Source: Trueperella pyogenes (GTDB lineage Bacteria > Actinomycetota > Actinomycetes > Actinomycetales > Actinomycetaceae). From it: 64,000 bases of DNA. A program made the translations under genes and the position numbers. The stretch is from NCBI RefSeq assembly GCF_900460345.1, contig NZ_UHHW01000002.1, positions 310,001-374,000 of the forward strand, written 5' to 3'. Under the pieces are notes generated by a model that was not told where the DNA came from, made no database searches, and saw only the letters and a list, made by a program, of their open reading frames with translations. This document shows, piece by piece, positions 62,378 through 64,000 of the stretch; within the stretch, counting starts at the first letter, position 1; every line of letters starts with the position of its first letter.

Positions 62378-63388
62378 ATGGCAAAGCTGACAGGTAGGCA
62401 CTTCCTCAAGGAGCTCGACTTCACCCCGGAGGAGTGGCTCTATCTTCTCGATCTTTCAAAGAAGCTCAAGGCAGCTAAGAAAAATAAGAGCGAAAAGAAG
62501 TACCTAGCGGGTAAGAACATCGCCCTCATCTTCGAAAAGACGTCCACGCGCACGCGGTGTTCTTTCGAAGTGGCTGCGTTCGACCAGGGAGCTCAGGTCA
62601 CGTACTTAGACCCAAGTGGCTCGCAGATGGGGCATAAGGAGTCTGTCGAGGATACGGCGAGGGTGTTGGGGCGTTTTTACGATGGCATCGAATTCCGCGG
62701 CAAGAAGCAGGAGCATGTAGAGATACTCGCGAAGCTGTCAGGTGTGCCCGTATGGAATGGGCTCACCGATGAATGGCATCCCACGCAGATGCTCGCCGAT
62801 CAGCTGACCATGCATGAGGCCAGCGGCAAGGACTATTCGGATATCACGTTCGCCTACGTCGGGGACGCGCGTAACAACGTGGCCAATTCGCTCCTGGTTT
62901 CCGGTGCCATGCTCGGAATGGACGTGCGTATCGTCGGGCCGAAGGAACTTTTCCCGGACCAGGCCATTATTGACGAAGCTAAGCGTCTTGCAACGACGAC
63001 GGGCGCCAAGATCACCATCACCGACGATCCAATCGCCGGGGTCAAGGGCTGTGACTTCCTGTACGCAGACGTGTGGGTGTCGATGGGTGAACCAAAAGAA
63101 GTCTGGGATGAACGAATCGCGCTACTGAAATCGTACCAAGTCAATGCGGAGCTGATGCAGGCTACCGGAAACCCCGATTGCAAGTTCCTCCACTGCCTGC
63201 CCGCATTCCACGATCGGCACACGACCGTTGGCGAAGACATTTTCCAAAAGACCGGAATGGACGGTCTGGAAGTGACTAACGATGTGTTCGAGTCAGCGGC
63301 TTCGGTTGTGTTCGACCAAGCTGAAAACCGCATGCACACCATCAAAGCCGTCATGGTAGCGACCCTGGGCGAGGGGCTGGAGGCATGA
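62378..63388 (+). CDS. arcB: Ornithine carbamoyltransferase, catabolic
   Basis: A 336-residue enzyme of the arginine deiminase pathway, here expected to phosphorolyse citrulline to ornithine and carbamoyl phosphate. The carbamoyl-phosphate site is [20 protein letters not shown] (about residues 53-72). [18 protein letters not shown] (about 128) and the ornithine-binding [10 protein letters not shown] (about 269) are intact. The catabolic role is inferred from its place between arcA and arcC. AAAGGAAC precedes ATG 62378; the longer frame starts within arcA without a ribosome-binding site. Confidence 0.95.
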   Translation: MAKLTGRHFLKELDFTPEEWLYLLDLSKKLKAAKKNKSEKKYLAGKNIALIFEKTSTRTRCSFEVAAFDQGAQVTYLDPSGSQMGHKESVEDTARVLGRFYDGIEFRGKKQEHVEILAKLSGVPVWNGLTDEWHPTQMLADQLTMHEASGKDYSDITFAYVGDARNNVANSLLVSGAMLGMDVRIVGPKELFPDQAIIDEAKRLATTTGAKITITDDPIAGVKGCDFLYADVWVSMGEPKEVWDERIALLKSYQVNAELMQATGNPDCKFLHCLPAFHDRHTTVGEDIFQKTGMDGLEVTNDVFESAASVVFDQAENRMHTIKAVMVATLGEGLEA

Positions 63389-63389
63389 C

Positions 63390-64000
63390 ATGCGGATTGT
63401 AGTTGCACTTGGTGGCAATGCCCTTCTGCAACGAGGGCAAAAGGCAGATGCTCAGCCACAGATTGACAACGTCGTAGCCGCCATCGACTCATTGGGGCTG
63501 TTGGCCGAGAAGCATGAACTCGTCTTGACCCACGGCAACGGCCCGCAGGTGGGAGTGCTGGCCTTGCAATCAGCGAGCGATAAGTCCTTGACGGCTCCCT
63601 ATCCTTTTGACTCGTTGGGGGCAATGACTCAAGGCATGATCGGTTACTGGATGTTGCAAGCATTAGAAAACCGCCTGCCAAATCGTTCGGTTGCCTCCAT
63701 CGTCAATCAGACACTCGTTCTTGCCAGCGACCCAGCTTTTGACAACCCGACCAAATTCGTGGGGGCTGTCTACACGAAAGAAGAAGCAGATCAGCTGCAT
63801 AAAGAGCGAGGTTGGGTGATGAAGGCAGACGGGCCCTACTACCGCCGCGTCGTAGCCTCGCCGATGCCTCAGCGTATCGTGGAAATCAAAGTCATCAGGG
63901 CGCTGGTGGAGAATGGGACTATCGTCGTCTGCTCTGGTGGCGGCGGCATCCCCGTCATCCGCGACGACGACGGCAACCAGGTCGGAATCGAAGCAGTGAT
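63390..64000 (+). CDS. arcC: Carbamate kinase (partial, runs off the window end)
   Basis: The ATG at 63390, 1 nt after the arcB stop, opens a frame that continues to the window end, giving 203 residues of an enzyme usually about 310 long. MRIVVALGGNALLQRGQKAD, VLTHGNGPQVGVLALQS, PFDSLGAMTQGMIGYWM and the nucleotide-site motif VVCSGGGGIPVI are all in carbamate kinase order. It makes ATP from carbamoyl phosphate and ADP, the energy-yielding step of the pathway. GGAGG upstream in the end of arcB serves as its ribosome-binding site. Confidence 0.95.
   Translation, partial: MRIVVALGGNALLQRGQKADAQPQIDNVVAAIDSLGLLAEKHELVLTHGNGPQVGVLALQSASDKSLTAPYPFDSLGAMTQGMIGYWMLQALENRLPNRSVASIVNQTLVLASDPAFDNPTKFVGAVYTKEEADQLHKERGWVMKADGPYYRRVVASPMPQRIVEIKVIRALVENGTIVVCSGGGGIPVIRDDDGNQVGIEAV

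Overview
The window comes from a moderately high-GC actinobacterium, most likely family Actinomycetaceae (Trueperella/Arcanobacterium-like). Reasons: frequent GTG starts; a mycothiol S-conjugate amidase (mca); the actinobacterial order tRNA-Gln - glmU - prs - rplY - pth - mfd, then eno - ftsB/divIC - DUF501 - ppx; a PutA without an N-terminal DNA-binding domain; and many genes whose start codon lies 6-7 nt downstream of a TANNNT box (probable leaderless mRNAs). The genus is an inference from gene order and protein character; no search was run. No insertion sequence, CRISPR array, rRNA or phage gene was recognised.

Layout. 1-1.5 kb: an autoregulated-looking winged-helix regulator/membrane protein pair and a TetR regulator, all on the minus strand. 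1.6-9.1 kb: housekeeping block (tRNA-Gln, a C-terminally short GlmU, Prs, L25, Pth, Mfd). 9.1-10.1 kb: nucleoside hydrolase. 10.5-14.3 kb: enolase, FtsB-like divisome protein, DUF501, Ppx. 14.3-18.7 kb: NhaA, tRNA-Leu(UAA), an ABC exporter pair, a Bax-inhibitor-1 family membrane protein. 19.2-21.8 kb: a YtrA-type GntR regulator with its ABC ATPase and two membrane subunits. 21.9-27.2 kb: divergent proline utilisation genes putA and putP. 27.2-36.6 kb: FKBP, a large helical-repeat protein, greA-msrA, mca, hemolysin III-family protein, uppS, PfkB kinase, xseB-xseA, ispH.

36.7-41.4 kb is the most unusual stretch: a low-GC, tightly overlapping cassette of a helical-repeat protein, an ABC ATPase, two permeases and an RsgA/YjeQ-type ribosome-assembly GTPase, inserted between housekeeping genes. 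I see no precursor peptide or modification enzyme, so a drug/antimicrobial-peptide export and ribosome-protection cassette is a hypothesis. 41.4-43.8 kb: rmuC and ychF. 43.8-45.5 kb: a hipBA-type toxin-antitoxin operon with two identical dyad operators 60 bp apart. 45.5-52.8 kb: a catabolic/transport cluster (alpha/beta hydrolase, GAF-LuxR regulator, MHS-type transporter, M20 amidohydrolase, DHA2 transporter with an EF-hand-like loop). 53.4-60.6 kb: a maltodextrin-type operon (GH13 glucosidase, lipoprotein binding protein, two permeases, second GH13 enzyme, LacI regulator) lacking its own ATPase. 61.1-64 kb: arcA-arcB-arcC arginine deiminase operon behind a promoter with phased GGTAC boxes and a 26-bp dyad; arcC runs off the window.

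Together the metabolic genes describe a host-associated heterotroph using proline, arginine, nucleosides and alpha-glucans, with several small ligand-controlled transport operons.
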